From an uncultured Paracoccaceae bacterium (lineage in GTDB: Bacteria > Pseudomonadota > Alphaproteobacteria > Rhodobacterales > Rhodobacteraceae), in contig CANMDE010000006.1 of the NCBI GenBank assembly GCA_947496535.1, forward strand, positions 1 to 64,000: a stretch of 64,000 nucleotides of DNA. Direction: 5' to 3'. The translations under genes were made by a program, and so were the position numbers. Position 1 is the stretch's first letter; each line of letters opens with the position of its first letter. The notes under the pieces are model-generated. The model had not been told where the DNA came from. It saw only the letters and a program-made list of their open reading frames with translations, and ran no database searches. Of the stretch, positions 45,772-54,752 are shown one piece after another.

Positions 45772-47219
45772 CAACTCCTCCAGAATTTCACGGACAGAAT
45801 GGTCAAGACCACCATGATCTCCAGCCGACCGACAAACATGGCCACTGACAATATCCACTTCGCGGTGTCATTGATGTTCTCGTAGTTGCCCGCCGGGCCA
45901 ATCTCGGTTCCCAAGCCGGGGCCGATATTGGCAATCGCGGCGGCCGCGCCCGATACGGACGTAATGAAATCAAGCCCCGTCAGACCAAGAAGCACCGCAG
46001 TACATCCCAAAGACAGCAGAAAGGCCACAAAAAACGCCATGACCGAATTCAGCACATCTTCGGCTATCGGGCGACCGTCATAGCGCGGGGTGAAAATCCC
46101 ATGCGGTGAGTGGATTTGCCGGATCTGCGCCTTAATGGACGAAAACAGCAACTGATAGCGGAACACCTTGACCGAACAGGCAGTCGATCCAGCACAACCG
46201 CCTACCAATCCGATGAAGAAAAACATGACGACCGGGAATGTGCCCCAGGACATGTAATCCGCACTCGAATAGCCAGTGCCCGAGATGATCGAAACGACGT
46301 TGAACAAAGCTTCACGAAACGCGATCTCGGTCATGATCCCGTCACGGCCCCAGACCCATGACGTGATCAGCAAAACGCACATCCCGATAATGGTGAAAAA
46401 CGTGCGTATCTGACTGTCCCGCCACAACGGCTGGGCGGAACCAGCAAGCAGTTGCACGTAACGCACAAACGGCAGGGCGGCCAAAAACATGAAAATGGCC
46501 GCAGCATAGTGAATACCAGCACCAAACCGACCGAATGAGGCGTCTGTGTTCGCCATACCGCCCGTCGATATTGTGGTCATGGCATGAACGGTCGCATCAA
46601 AACCGGTCATCCCCAAGGCGTTATAGACAATAGCACAGGCCACCGTAAGCGTCAGATAGATGATCGAAATCCGGCTGGCGATCGTCCCGGCGCGCGGCAG
46701 GATTTTCCCCATCGTATCAAAGGCTTCCGAGCGAAAGATTTGCATGCCTCCAACCCGCAACTCGGGCAGAAACACCATCGCCACGACAATGATCCCGATC
46801 CCGCCCAACCATTGCAACGTACCGCGCCACAGCTTGATCCCGGCCGGCAGATCATCAAGACCGGAAAAAGTCGTGGCGCCGGTTGTGGTCAGACCAGACA
46901 TCGCTTCAAAAAATGCGTCAGTGAACGAGGCGTTAGGCGCGCCAAAAATAAATGGTAATGCCCCGAAAAAGGGCAATGTAACCCACACTAGCGAGGTCAA
47001 CAAAAAGGTCTGACGCCGAGAAAGCCCAGCCGAGACACCATTCGCGCATGTCATCGCCATCAACGCACCGGTCAGCATCGTGATAATCGCGCTTTCCAGA
47101 AAAACCGGCCAGTGGTCATTTCCGTCGATCAGATCGGCAACCAACGGCCCCAACATCGTAAAGCCAAGCGCTGCCACCAGCAACCCAATCACATATCCCA
47201 CAGGGCGTAAGTCAATCAT
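45771..47219 (-). CDS. trkH: TrkH family potassium uptake protein
   Basis: A 482-residue membrane protein with the four-repeat selectivity-filter fold of Trk potassium channels. The first filter segment is AMSGLTTTGATTF, the second ISTGGMANTDASFGRFG, the third IISGTGYSSADYM and the fourth AAAIANIGPGL. It needs the TrkA regulator, not present in the window. ATG 47219 is used; a TTG seven codons earlier is possible. Its stop overlaps the start of the TPP-enzyme gene, so the two are co-translated, an association with no known meaning. Confidence 0.9.
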   Translation of the reverse strand: MIDLRPVGYVIGLLVAALGFTMLGPLVADLIDGNDHWPVFLESAIITMLTGALMAMTCANGVSAGLSRRQTFLLTSLVWVTLPFFGALPFIFGAPNASFTDAFFEAMSGLTTTGATTFSGLDDLPAGIKLWRGTLQWLGGIGIIVVAMVFLPELRVGGMQIFRSEAFDTMGKILPRAGTIASRISIIYLTLTVACAIVYNALGMTGFDATVHAMTTISTGGMANTDASFGRFGAGIHYAAAIFMFLAALPFVRYVQLLAGSAQPLWRDSQIRTFFTIIGMCVLLITSWVWGRDGIMTEIAFREALFNVVSIISGTGYSSADYMSWGTFPVVMFFFIGLVGGCAGSTACSVKVFRYQLLFSSIKAQIRQIHSPHGIFTPRYDGRPIAEDVLNSVMAFFVAFLLSLGCTAVLLGLTGLDFITSVSGAAAAIANIGPGLGTEIGPAGNYENINDTAKWILSVAMFVGRLEIMVVLTILSVKFWRS

Positions 47220-47325
47220 AGCAAAGCGTTGGCCCGGCAATGCGGCAGTGTCAAGCGTATCAAATGAAGGTATCTTCGGTAGCAGATATCAAGCCACGCA
47301 ATGACGATAGTTGAAAATGTATTTA

Positions 47326-47340
47326 GGCCGCATAGCGGCC
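47326..47340 (-). terminator. Possible hairpin downstream of folE2
   Basis: GGCCGC ATA GCGGCC forms a six-base stem about 35 bases after the folE2 stop on the minus strand. The following sequence TAAATACA has no T run, so activity as a terminator is uncertain. Confidence 0.35.
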
Positions 47341-47373
47341 CACTCTCATCACTTTAACAAAGCGTGCGCCGCT

Positions 47374-48477
47374 TCAGCCCACGTGGAACAGCGTCGCAAA
47401 CAGGCGCGGATCAAGGCTTTCGGCGGCGAAAGTCTCACCTTCGGTCAAAACCGAAACCGCATCGTGGCTGTGCAGGCTTTCCTGATGGCTCGCAATCACG
47501 CGAAAGTCGGAAATCCGCACATCCAAATGTAGCTGCTCGGTAAACAAACGGGCGGCATCCTCAACGAAAATCGGATTGGCCGCATTCAGTTCGGCAAACG
47601 CCTGTTCGTCTTCACGCTTGACCATCACCTGCGTTTCCGTCGGAACCGCGGCACGGGCGCGGTCGATCAGATCTTCGAACCACAATACATCCTGCCCTTC
47701 CTCCAGAAGAACAGAGATGCGGGCAACTGACCGCTGGGAATGCGGTGTGGCCAGTTGCCCGCGGAACTGGCGGGCATGCTCGGACAGTTCCAATGAACAA
47801 GGACAAGTAGACGAATAAACATAATCGAGATGTACGATCTTCTTCCGAACGCCATCCTGCTCAACCAGTTCCAATGCAATATCGTAGTACTGATACCCTT
47901 CAAGTCCAGAGCGGAGGCTTTCAACCTTCATGGGAAAACTGAAACGCATCTGGATACGGGCATCAAAGCTGTCCAGATCGGCCTTGTAAGCATCAAGCGC
48001 ACGCTCGATCACTTCAAAGCTGAATGTCTCTTCGGCATGCTTGTAGAATGTCCGCATGATGCGGGACATATTGATACCCTTCTTTTCGGCCTCAAGCGAC
48101 ACAGTCCCTGTCACGCTCGTTTCAAGCGTCAGATCACCATTGTCGCGGGTGTGGAACCGAATAGGCAGCCGAAAGTTGGATATGCCCACATGCTGAATTT
48201 GCTGCTGCACGCCCCGGATCAGGCTCGACGGACCATTCTGCAAATCAGGCATCGAGGCTTTGTAGGCATCATCCACTTCGAACGCATCTGGGTAAGCACG
48301 CGCCAACGCAGGATAATTGGACACCTCCTGCCCCGGAATAAGTCGGGCCACCAACGGGTCCAGCGTCACCAATTCCTCAGGCGTCACATCATTGGCCCAG
48401 CGGCGAAGCAAGGCCAGAGCCGCTTCCGCCTCCTCGCGTGAAGGCTCACGATCGATGTCAGGTGTGTGGATATTCAT
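47374..48477 (-). CDS. folE2: GTP cyclohydrolase FolE2
   Basis: Type IB GTP cyclohydrolase I, which makes dihydroneopterin triphosphate, the first step of folate synthesis, without a zinc requirement. The 367-residue protein begins MNIHTPDIDREPSREEAEAAL and contains the active-site segment YSSTCPCSLELSEHARQFRGQ near 210-230 and RDNGDLTLETSVTGTVSLEAEKKGINMSR-type sequence near 120-150. ATG 48477 follows AAGGGGGAT. The frame stays open upstream for 69 codons with plausible coding sequence from ATG 48612; a longer product cannot be excluded. Confidence 0.9.
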   Translation of the reverse strand: MNIHTPDIDREPSREEAEAALALLRRWANDVTPEELVTLDPLVARLIPGQEVSNYPALARAYPDAFEVDDAYKASMPDLQNGPSSLIRGVQQQIQHVGISNFRLPIRFHTRDNGDLTLETSVTGTVSLEAEKKGINMSRIMRTFYKHAEETFSFEVIERALDAYKADLDSFDARIQMRFSFPMKVESLRSGLEGYQYYDIALELVEQDGVRKKIVHLDYVYSSTCPCSLELSEHARQFRGQLATPHSQRSVARISVLLEEGQDVLWFEDLIDRARAAVPTETQVMVKREDEQAFAELNAANPIFVEDAARLFTEQLHLDVRISDFRVIASHQESLHSHDAVSVLTEGETFAAESLDPRLFATLFHVG

Positions 48478-48742
48478 GTCATTATCCCCCTTCGCGTCGT
48501 CCGAGCCCTTTAGATGGGGCTCGCCCAGGTTCTTTCCAACGATTTCTTCATAAATACGCAAAAGTTCGCGGGCTGGATCAGTGATCGTCGGAGGGGGTGG
48601 AGCTTTCGGCATCGGCCAATTCTCGAATGTTACCAGGCATTTGGTGACTATAGGTCGGGCATCTTGTTGCACAGCATGTCGCAAATACCAGTATTTGGCC
48701 AGAAGGCTTCGTTTGGCATCTGCAAAAACGACCGGTCAAAAG
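48478..48742. other. Intergenic region between rne and folE2
   Basis: This 265-base stretch between the rne terminator and the folE2 start contains the folE2 promoter and, in frame with folE2, an open segment starting at ATG 48612 (see folE2). No Zur-like palindrome, tRNA or other gene is seen. Confidence 0.4.
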
Positions 48743-48772
48743 AAAAACGCGGCCCCAATCGGCCGCGTTTTT
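48743..48772 (-). terminator. Rho-independent terminator of rne
   Basis: A 12-base stem AAAAACGCGGCC/GGCCGCGTTTTT with the loop CCAATC lies 15 bases after the rne stop. The A and T runs make it usable on both strands, though no plus-strand gene ends here. Confidence 0.85.
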
Positions 48773-48787
48773 GCAATTGTCACCGTA

Positions 48788-51445
48788 TTAGCGGCCCAAA
48801 GACCACCAACCACGGCGTTTAGGCTTGTCAGCCTCTTTGCTTTCTGTTGCCGGGGCCTCGACTGCAGCGGCCTCTGGGGCTGGCGCTGCCACCTCTGCAA
48901 CCGGTTCAGCCTCCACAGGTTTTTTCCGTGTCGTCTTGGGCTTGGGCGCCGGTGTCTCAGCCTCTTGGGCAGGTTGAGGCGCATCAGCTACCTCGTCCTT
49001 CTTTGGCTTCGCCCGACTGCGACGCTTCGGTTTTGGCTTTTCTTCCGCTTCCGGTTCGGCCACGGCTTCCGCCTCCGGCGCTGCTTCCGCCGTGGCTTCA
49101 GCCTCCACCACTGGCTTCTTCCGGGTCCGTGTCCGCTTTTTCGGGGCTGGTTTCTCGGCGTCTTCCGCCTCTGCAGTCGCCGGGGCATCAGCCTCAACCG
49201 CTTCAGGCTCCGCCTTCTTCGCACGGGACCTCGTACGCTTTTTAGGCTTCTCCTCGGTCTCAGCAACCGGTTCCGCGACCGCTGGCGCAGGGTCTGCTAC
49301 AGCCTCTGCCGCAGGAACCTCTTCAGACGCCACCGCGTCGGCATTAGCCGTTTCGGGCGCGGCAACATCAGCACCATTTTCAGCCTGCTGGGCGTCACCG
49401 CCCCCACCACCGCCACGACGGCGGCGACGACGACGGCGCTTGCGCTTGGGCCGATCCTCTGCATCAGCAGCCTCGACATTTTCGGCTTCCTCGACAGGAT
49501 CTTCGACCACAACGTCATCGTCTTCCATGACGACACTTGTCGTCACAACAGGTGCCGCATCAGGTACGATCCGCGTTGCAGTCTTGAACTTCTCCAACGC
49601 AAAGTCGGGTGAAACAAGCGTCGGATCACATTCGATCCGCACCGACATCCCATAACGGGCTTCGATATCGCCGATATTCTCGCGCTTGCCATTCATCAGG
49701 AAGTTGGCAATCGAAATCGGCGCTTTGATCAGCACTTCCTTCGACCGGCCACGCACGCCCTCTTCTTCCAAAGCGCGCAAGATCGATAGCGACACATTGT
49801 CATCCGACCGCAGCAGACCCGTCCCATGACAATGCGGGCACATCTGCGTTGTTGCCTCCAACATCCCCGGACGCAACCGCTGACGGGACATCTCCATCAG
49901 ACCAAAGCCCGAAATACGCCCCACCTGAATACGGGCGCGATCAGTTTTCAGCTTCTCCTTGAAGCGCTTCTCGACGGCGGCGTTATTCTTGCGCTCATCC
50001 ATATCGATGAAGTCGATGACAATCAGACCAGCAAGGTCACGCAACCGCAACTGACGGGCCACTTCGTCGGCAGCCTCAAGGTTCGTCTTCGTCGCCGTCT
50101 GCTCAATCGAGCCTTCCTTGGTTGCCCGACCAGAGTTCACGTCGATCGCGACCAAAGCCTCGGTGATGCCAATGACGATGTAACCGCCAGATGGCAGCTG
50201 CACCGTTGGATTGAACATGCCACCCAGATAGCCCTCAACCTGATAACGGGCATAAAGCGGCAGCTGTTCGGCATAGTATTTCACGTTCTTGGCGTGGGAC
50301 GGCATGATCATTTTCATGAAGTCCTTGGCCGTCCGGTACCCCTGCTCACCTGCAACGATAACCTCATCGATCTCTTTGGAGTAAAGATCGCGGATCGAAC
50401 GTTTGATCAGATCACCTTCTTCGTAGATCTTGGCGGGCGCTATGGATTTCAGCGTTAACTCGCGGATCTGTTCCCACATGCGCTGCAGGTATTCATAATC
50501 GCGCTTGATCTCGGCCTTGGTACGTTGCGACCCGGCGGTACGAATAATCAGACCAGCACCATCGGGAACCGTCATCGACCCAGCGATTTCCTTGAGCTTC
50601 TTGCGGTCGGCAGCATTGGTGATCTTGCGGCTGATACCACCGCCACGGGCGGTATTTGGCATCAGAACGCAATAACGGCCAGCAAGCGACAGATAGGTTG
50701 TCAGTGCGGCGCCCTTATTGCCACGCTCTTCCTTCACAACCTGCACAAGCAGGATCTGGCGAACCTTGACGACCTCTTGGATCTTGTACCGCTTTGGGCG
50801 CGGCTTGCGAACAGGGCGTACGTCGTCGGTGTCGTCCTCGTCGGCGACACTTTCAATTGCATCATCATCGTTGTCGCCTTCAGATTCGGCGGCAGTGTCC
50901 TCGTCTTCATCAGGCTCTTCACCTGCGGCTGGGGTCTCGACCGGAGTTTCATCCACCAACATCATTGGTGAAGTGCCCTCTTCGTCATCGTCCGCCAGAT
51001 CGATGGTTTCCATTCCGTTAACGGAATCGTCAACCTCGGCCGTGGCGATGGCATCGTTGCCCTTGGCCTCGGCTGCTTTCGGTTTGGCACCTCTGCGGCG
51101 GCGTCTGGGTTTGGGCTTTTCGTCCTCGGCTTCCGCTTCCGCCTTCTGGCTTTCGGCATAGGCCCTTTCCTCGGCGATCAGGGCCTCACGGTCTGCGACC
51201 GGGATCTGATAATAATCCGGATGGATTTCCGAGAACGCCAGGAAGCCATGACGATTACCGCCATAGTCCACAAAAGCGGCCTGTAGGGATGGTTCGACCC
51301 GGGTTACCTTGGCAAGGTAGATATTTCCAGCAAGCTGGCGCTTGAATTGGCTTTCAAAATCAAACTCTTCGACTTTGTTGCCGTCGACCACAACAACGCG
51401 GGTTTCTTCCGCGTGTGTGGCATCTATTAGCATTTTCTTTGGCAT
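48788..51445 (-). CDS. rne: Ribonuclease E
   Basis: Essential endoribonuclease that starts mRNA decay and processes rRNA and tRNA, usually at the inner membrane as part of the degradosome. The 885-residue protein starts MPKKMLIDATHAEETRVVVVDG, has an S1 domain (LAGNIYLAKVTRVEPSLQAAFVDYG) interrupted by an acidic low-complexity insert near residues 85-215, then the catalytic domain (GGYIVIGITEALVAIDVNSGR, FIDMDERKNN) and the zinc-link MCPHCHGTG. The last 250 residues are alanine-, glutamate- and proline-rich repeats with KPKRRSRAK-type basic blocks, as expected for the scaffold. ATG 51445 is used; a GTG lies 15 bases before it. Confidence 0.96.
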   Translation of the reverse strand: MPKKMLIDATHAEETRVVVVDGNKVEEFDFESQFKRQLAGNIYLAKVTRVEPSLQAAFVDYGGNRHGFLAFSEIHPDYYQIPVADREALIAEERAYAESQKAEAEAEDEKPKPRRRRRGAKPKAAEAKGNDAIATAEVDDSVNGMETIDLADDDEEGTSPMMLVDETPVETPAAGEEPDEDEDTAAESEGDNDDDAIESVADEDDTDDVRPVRKPRPKRYKIQEVVKVRQILLVQVVKEERGNKGAALTTYLSLAGRYCVLMPNTARGGGISRKITNAADRKKLKEIAGSMTVPDGAGLIIRTAGSQRTKAEIKRDYEYLQRMWEQIRELTLKSIAPAKIYEEGDLIKRSIRDLYSKEIDEVIVAGEQGYRTAKDFMKMIMPSHAKNVKYYAEQLPLYARYQVEGYLGGMFNPTVQLPSGGYIVIGITEALVAIDVNSGRATKEGSIEQTATKTNLEAADEVARQLRLRDLAGLIVIDFIDMDERKNNAAVEKRFKEKLKTDRARIQVGRISGFGLMEMSRQRLRPGMLEATTQMCPHCHGTGLLRSDDNVSLSILRALEEEGVRGRSKEVLIKAPISIANFLMNGKRENIGDIEARYGMSVRIECDPTLVSPDFALEKFKTATRIVPDAAPVVTTSVVMEDDDVVVEDPVEEAENVEAADAEDRPKRKRRRRRRRRGGGGGGDAQQAENGADVAAPETANADAVASEEVPAAEAVADPAPAVAEPVAETEEKPKKRTRSRAKKAEPEAVEADAPATAEAEDAEKPAPKKRTRTRKKPVVEAEATAEAAPEAEAVAEPEAEEKPKPKRRSRAKPKKDEVADAPQPAQEAETPAPKPKTTRKKPVEAEPVAEVAAPAPEAAAVEAPATESKEADKPKRRGWWSLGR

Positions 51446-51992
51446 GTTGTCCGTTCGCACATAACAAAACCCGCCTCCCCGGAGGCGCAGTGGTTCGTGT
51501 TATGTGTCTAATTAAGGCGATACGCGCGCTGGCAGCAACCGGGCCCCTCGGGGCCGCTGCGTTCCTGCCTATCTCTTGCGCGCGTTGCATCGCGTTTCTT
51601 CTCCGACCCCGGGAATTGATCCGGAGCCCATTCAGAGCCCGGTCCGCACAATACACGTGCGGCCAATGGCGTTCTACTGACCTTTCGGCCAAATCAGCTG
51701 TCTCAACATGAAGGGCGTGGTGCCTGAGCCATGCAAAACAGAGAATTCTCATCGAATACATCGCACAACCAACGCACGATAATCCGTCTCTTCTACATAA
51801 GGGAGGAATGGGCAGTATTACAATGACAATTTGAACAGGGCGGCCAACTGTCAGGAATAATTGAAATTTCCAAAGACTTCTGCATGATCAATCGCCCGTA
51901 TCCTATGCAGGCGCCACCCAAGCTGCGACAGATTTTGCCACTGCATCACAACCCGCATGGTCAATGACGAAAGGCCCAAGTAGCGTTTACCC
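51446..51992. other. rne leader and divergent MFS promoter region
   Basis: No gene is seen in these 547 bases. The minus-strand part is the 5' leader of rne and contains several strong hairpins (51458-51506 and 51542-51555). The leftmost stop-free frames on the plus strand have no ribosome sites. Long 5' leaders are typical of rne, which controls its own mRNA in the bacteria studied. Confidence 0.55.
51458..51506 (-). promoter_or_regulatory. Two-helix hairpin in the rne 5' leader
   Basis: On the minus strand, CACATAACA (51506-51498) pairs with TGTTATGTG (51466-51458) as an outer stem, and CGCCT/AGGCG forms an inner hairpin near 51473-51486. The structure ends 12 bases before the rne start, close to the ribosome site. 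It could be the site where RNase E cuts its own message, or part of an attenuator since GGGTTTTG follows the inner stem. Confidence 0.5.
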
Positions 51993-53194
51993 ATGCCCAT
52001 CATCCCGCGACTATCGCCAGAAATCAGAAAGCTGCTCATCGCGCAAATCCCAGCGGATTTTGCCGATTGGCTGGATTTTGTCGCCATCAGCGCCCTGCTT
52101 GCTTTCGTCTGGAACGCAGAACCCTTCGTATTCGCCCTCCTCGCAGTTGCGATTGGAGTGCTAATGTGATTTTCGGCCCGTTCGCGGGCATTGTGGTTGA
52201 CCGTGTGAACACCAAAACAGTTCTGATCTGGACCAATATTGGCAGGGCTACAGCCACCGCATCTTTCATCTTTGCGCCAAATTGGCAGGTTCTCTTGGGG
52301 TTGATCGCCGCCCGATCAGCGGTCGACAGCTTCTTCACACCCGCCAAGCAATCGGCAATCCAGGCCCTCACCCAAAAAGACGGCAGAACGCAGGTCAACG
52401 CGCTCAGCCACGGCATCAATCAGTCATCCAAAATCGCAGCCCCCGCTTTGGGCGGCGGGCTTTTGATTTGGATGGACCCGCAAATGGTTTTCCTGATGAA
52501 CGTCGCAGTATCGGCCAGCGCGGCGCTTCTGCTAACGCAACTCAGCGACCTGCCCGTATCTGATGACGACGGCACCGAAGAGAAACCGGGCATACGCAAA
52601 CTGTTGATGCAAGGCGTGGACGAGGTCAAAGCCAGCCGCATCTTGTATGCCGCAATCACGATGATGGCGGCCGGTTTTTTTGCGATGTTTTTCTACGACA
52701 CGCTTATCGCACCGCTGACCCGCGACCTCGGCTACACCCAAACACAGCTTGGAATGTCACTGGCCGCCGTCGGCGCCGGCGGACTTCTCGGGTCGGCAGT
52801 CATGAGTCTGGCCCCAGACTTCAAATATCCCTTCGTCCTTATCGGTGCCGGGTTTGGTATCAGCGCGTTGGTCATCAGCAGCATCGGAGCGGCGGAAATG
52901 GCCGGCACTTCGATTTCGTTCATGGTTTTTGTCGCCGCTTTCAGCATCATAGGCGTGTGTACTGCGCTCGCCATGGTGCCGTTTCGAACCGTCATGCAAA
53001 CTCATGTGTCCGAAAAAGCCATAGGCAAAGTCACAGCCCTGAGCGAGGCCAGCAACACAGCCGCCCTGCTGACCGCCCCGTTTATCGGGGCATTCCTCGC
53101 ATCGGTTCTGTCAATTGGTGCCGCCTTCGTCGCGGGCGGACTGGTGATGGCAGCGGTTGCGCTGCGGGCCTTTTGGCTTTGGCGGGAAAGTTAG
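51993..53194 (+). pseudogene. MFS transporter interrupted by a one-base deletion
   Basis: The first part, 51993-52169, reads MPIIPRLSPEIRKLLIAQIP then DFVAISALLAFVWNAEPFVFA, typical of an MFS first helix, and stops at TGA 52167. The rest, from about 52160 to 53194, continues in the next frame as NVIFGPFAGIVVDRVNTKTV and on through ten or so helices to the C-terminus. Restoring one C near 52161 would join the two as GVPNVIFGP, which matches the normal LPYVIFGP-type sequence of this transporter group. So this is either a recent inactivating deletion or a sequence error. Total intact length would be about 400 residues; substrate unknown. Confidence 0.85.
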
Positions 53195-53409
53195 GTTGGA
53201 AATATATTGTCGACACTACATGATTTTTCGCACCGCACGCCGGGTCAATCTGTCAGCTTGCCCTATCCATGCCATACGTTTTACCGACACAAAGCCGATG
53301 CATCGCCGACAGCCCATTTCCCAGCAAAATATCGCGTTAACTACGATTCGTGCAGAACGGGCGTTGCCACCGTTCGGTGGGGTGGCACGCAACACCCAAT
53401 GGCCCCGTT
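53195..53409. other. Intergenic region between MFS and metZ
   Basis: About 215 bases without a supported gene; the open frames crossing it have no ribosome sites or known sequence. No hairpin terminator with a T run is visible for either convergent gene. Confidence 0.35.
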
Positions 53410-54585
53410 TCAGACGGCAGAAATCGCAGTGCGCAAATCGTCCAACAGATCGTCCGCGTCCTCCAGACCGATGCTCAGACGGATCAGCCCCGGCGTGATC
53501 CCCAACGCCGCCCGCGTCTCGTCGGTCAGCCGCTGATGAGTCGTTGTCGTCGGGTGCGTGGCGATGGACTTGGCATCACCTAGATTGTTGGAAATCACAA
53601 AAATCTCCAGCGCATTCAGTAACTTGAATGCGGCCTCCTGTGACCCCGCATCGATCGCCAACACGGTCCCGCCTGCGCCTAACTGCGATTGCGTCAAGGC
53701 ATGCTGCGGATGGCTTTCCAGCCCCGGATAGACCACCTGTTCCAGCACCCCATCCGCCTCCAACGCCTGCGCGATGGTTTGGGCCGACGCCGCCTGCGCC
53801 CGCACCCGCAGGTCCATCGTCTCAAGCCCTTTGACCATCAACCATGCTGTAAAGGGCGACATCGCCCCGCCGGTATGCTTCATGTAAGGCTCAACCACAC
53901 CACGGATAAAGTCCTGTTTTCCAAGGATGATTCCACCCAAGGCACGCCCCTGCCCGTCGATATGTTTGGTCGCCGAATAAACAACCACATCTGCGCCTTG
54001 CGCGATGGCGTTCGAAAATACGGGCGTAGAGAACACGTTATCCACAATCACGGTCGCCCCAACCGCGCGGGCTAGATCAGAAACCGACGCAATATCAATA
54101 ACTTCCAGCGTCGGGTTTGAGATACTTTCAAAGAAGACCGCCTTCGTCTCGGGCCGGATCGCAGCCTCCCAAGCCGCCAAATCGGTGCCATCAACAAAAG
54201 TCACATCGACCCCATAGCGGGTCAGCACTTCTTCCAGAATATAAAGGCACGATCCGAACAATGCGCGCGCCGAAACCACGTGATCCCCCGCCCGCAACAT
54301 CGACGTCAGCGCCCCATTCACAGCCGCCATTCCAGAGGCCGTCGCAAATCCGTCTTCAGCCCCTTCAAGCGCTGCAATCCGTTCCTCAAACATCGCCACG
54401 GTCGGGTTGCCATAACGGGCGTAAATAAACTCATCCTCGCCCGTTTGAATGAACCGCGCTTCGGCCTGTTCAGCCGTGTCATAAACAAAGCCCTGCGTGA
54501 GAAAAATAGCCTCGCTGACCTCGTTATATTGGCTGCGCCGGATCCCTGAATGCACCGCTTTTGTGCGTTTTTTCCACGTTTTCAT
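53410..54585 (-). CDS. metZ: O-succinylhomoserine sulfhydrylase
   Basis: PLP enzyme that replaces the succinyl group of O-succinylhomoserine with sulphide to make homocysteine for methionine synthesis. The 391-residue protein has the Cys/Met-metabolism PLP fold: FTYARYGNPT-type substrate loop (EFIYARYGNPTVAMFEERIA), ASGMAAVNGALTSML near 85 and the PLP lysine in VVYSATKHIDGQGRALGG near 200. Three tandem ATG codons (54591, 54588, 54585) lie behind GCGAGGG; the last has the best spacing. A SAM-II riboswitch and attenuator precede it. Confidence 0.93.
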   Translation of the reverse strand: MKTWKKRTKAVHSGIRRSQYNEVSEAIFLTQGFVYDTAEQAEARFIQTGEDEFIYARYGNPTVAMFEERIAALEGAEDGFATASGMAAVNGALTSMLRAGDHVVSARALFGSCLYILEEVLTRYGVDVTFVDGTDLAAWEAAIRPETKAVFFESISNPTLEVIDIASVSDLARAVGATVIVDNVFSTPVFSNAIAQGADVVVYSATKHIDGQGRALGGIILGKQDFIRGVVEPYMKHTGGAMSPFTAWLMVKGLETMDLRVRAQAASAQTIAQALEADGVLEQVVYPGLESHPQHALTQSQLGAGGTVLAIDAGSQEAAFKLLNALEIFVISNNLGDAKSIATHPTTTTHQRLTDETRAALGITPGLIRLSIGLEDADDLLDDLRTAISAV

Positions 54586-54611
54586 CATCATCCCTCGCGC
54601 ATCAGCGCAAT

Positions 54612-54644
54612 AAAAAACCCCGACACCGGACAAAGGTATCGGGG
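54612..54644 (-). terminator. Attenuator terminator of the SAM-II riboswitch
   Basis: On the minus strand CCCCGATACC pairs with GGTGTCGGGG (one G-U wobble that pairs only on this strand) around the loop TTTGTCC, followed by TTTTTT. It sits between the SAM-II aptamer and the metZ start, so binding of SAM should favour it and stop transcription. Confidence 0.85.
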
Positions 54645-54654
54645 ATCAAACCCT

Positions 54655-54712
54655 TACCCTCTTTAGCGGCATGTTTAACGTGGCCCGCAATCCGGAAGAC
54701 AAATCGCCACGG
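54655..54712 (-). promoter_or_regulatory. SAM-II riboswitch upstream of metZ
   Basis: The minus strand reads CGTGGCGATTTG, then a spacer, GATTGC, and GCCACGTTAAAC, with GTGGC/GCCAC forming the P1 stem; further on, GCTAAAGAGGG matches the conserved 3' part that folds back into a pseudoknot. This is the layout of the SAM-II class, which regulates methionine genes in alphaproteobacteria. It is followed by a terminator and metZ, as expected. Confidence 0.85.
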
Positions 54713-54752
54713 GGCTTGCAATAGTGCCGGTCAGGGCCAAGGTCAAGGCAGA

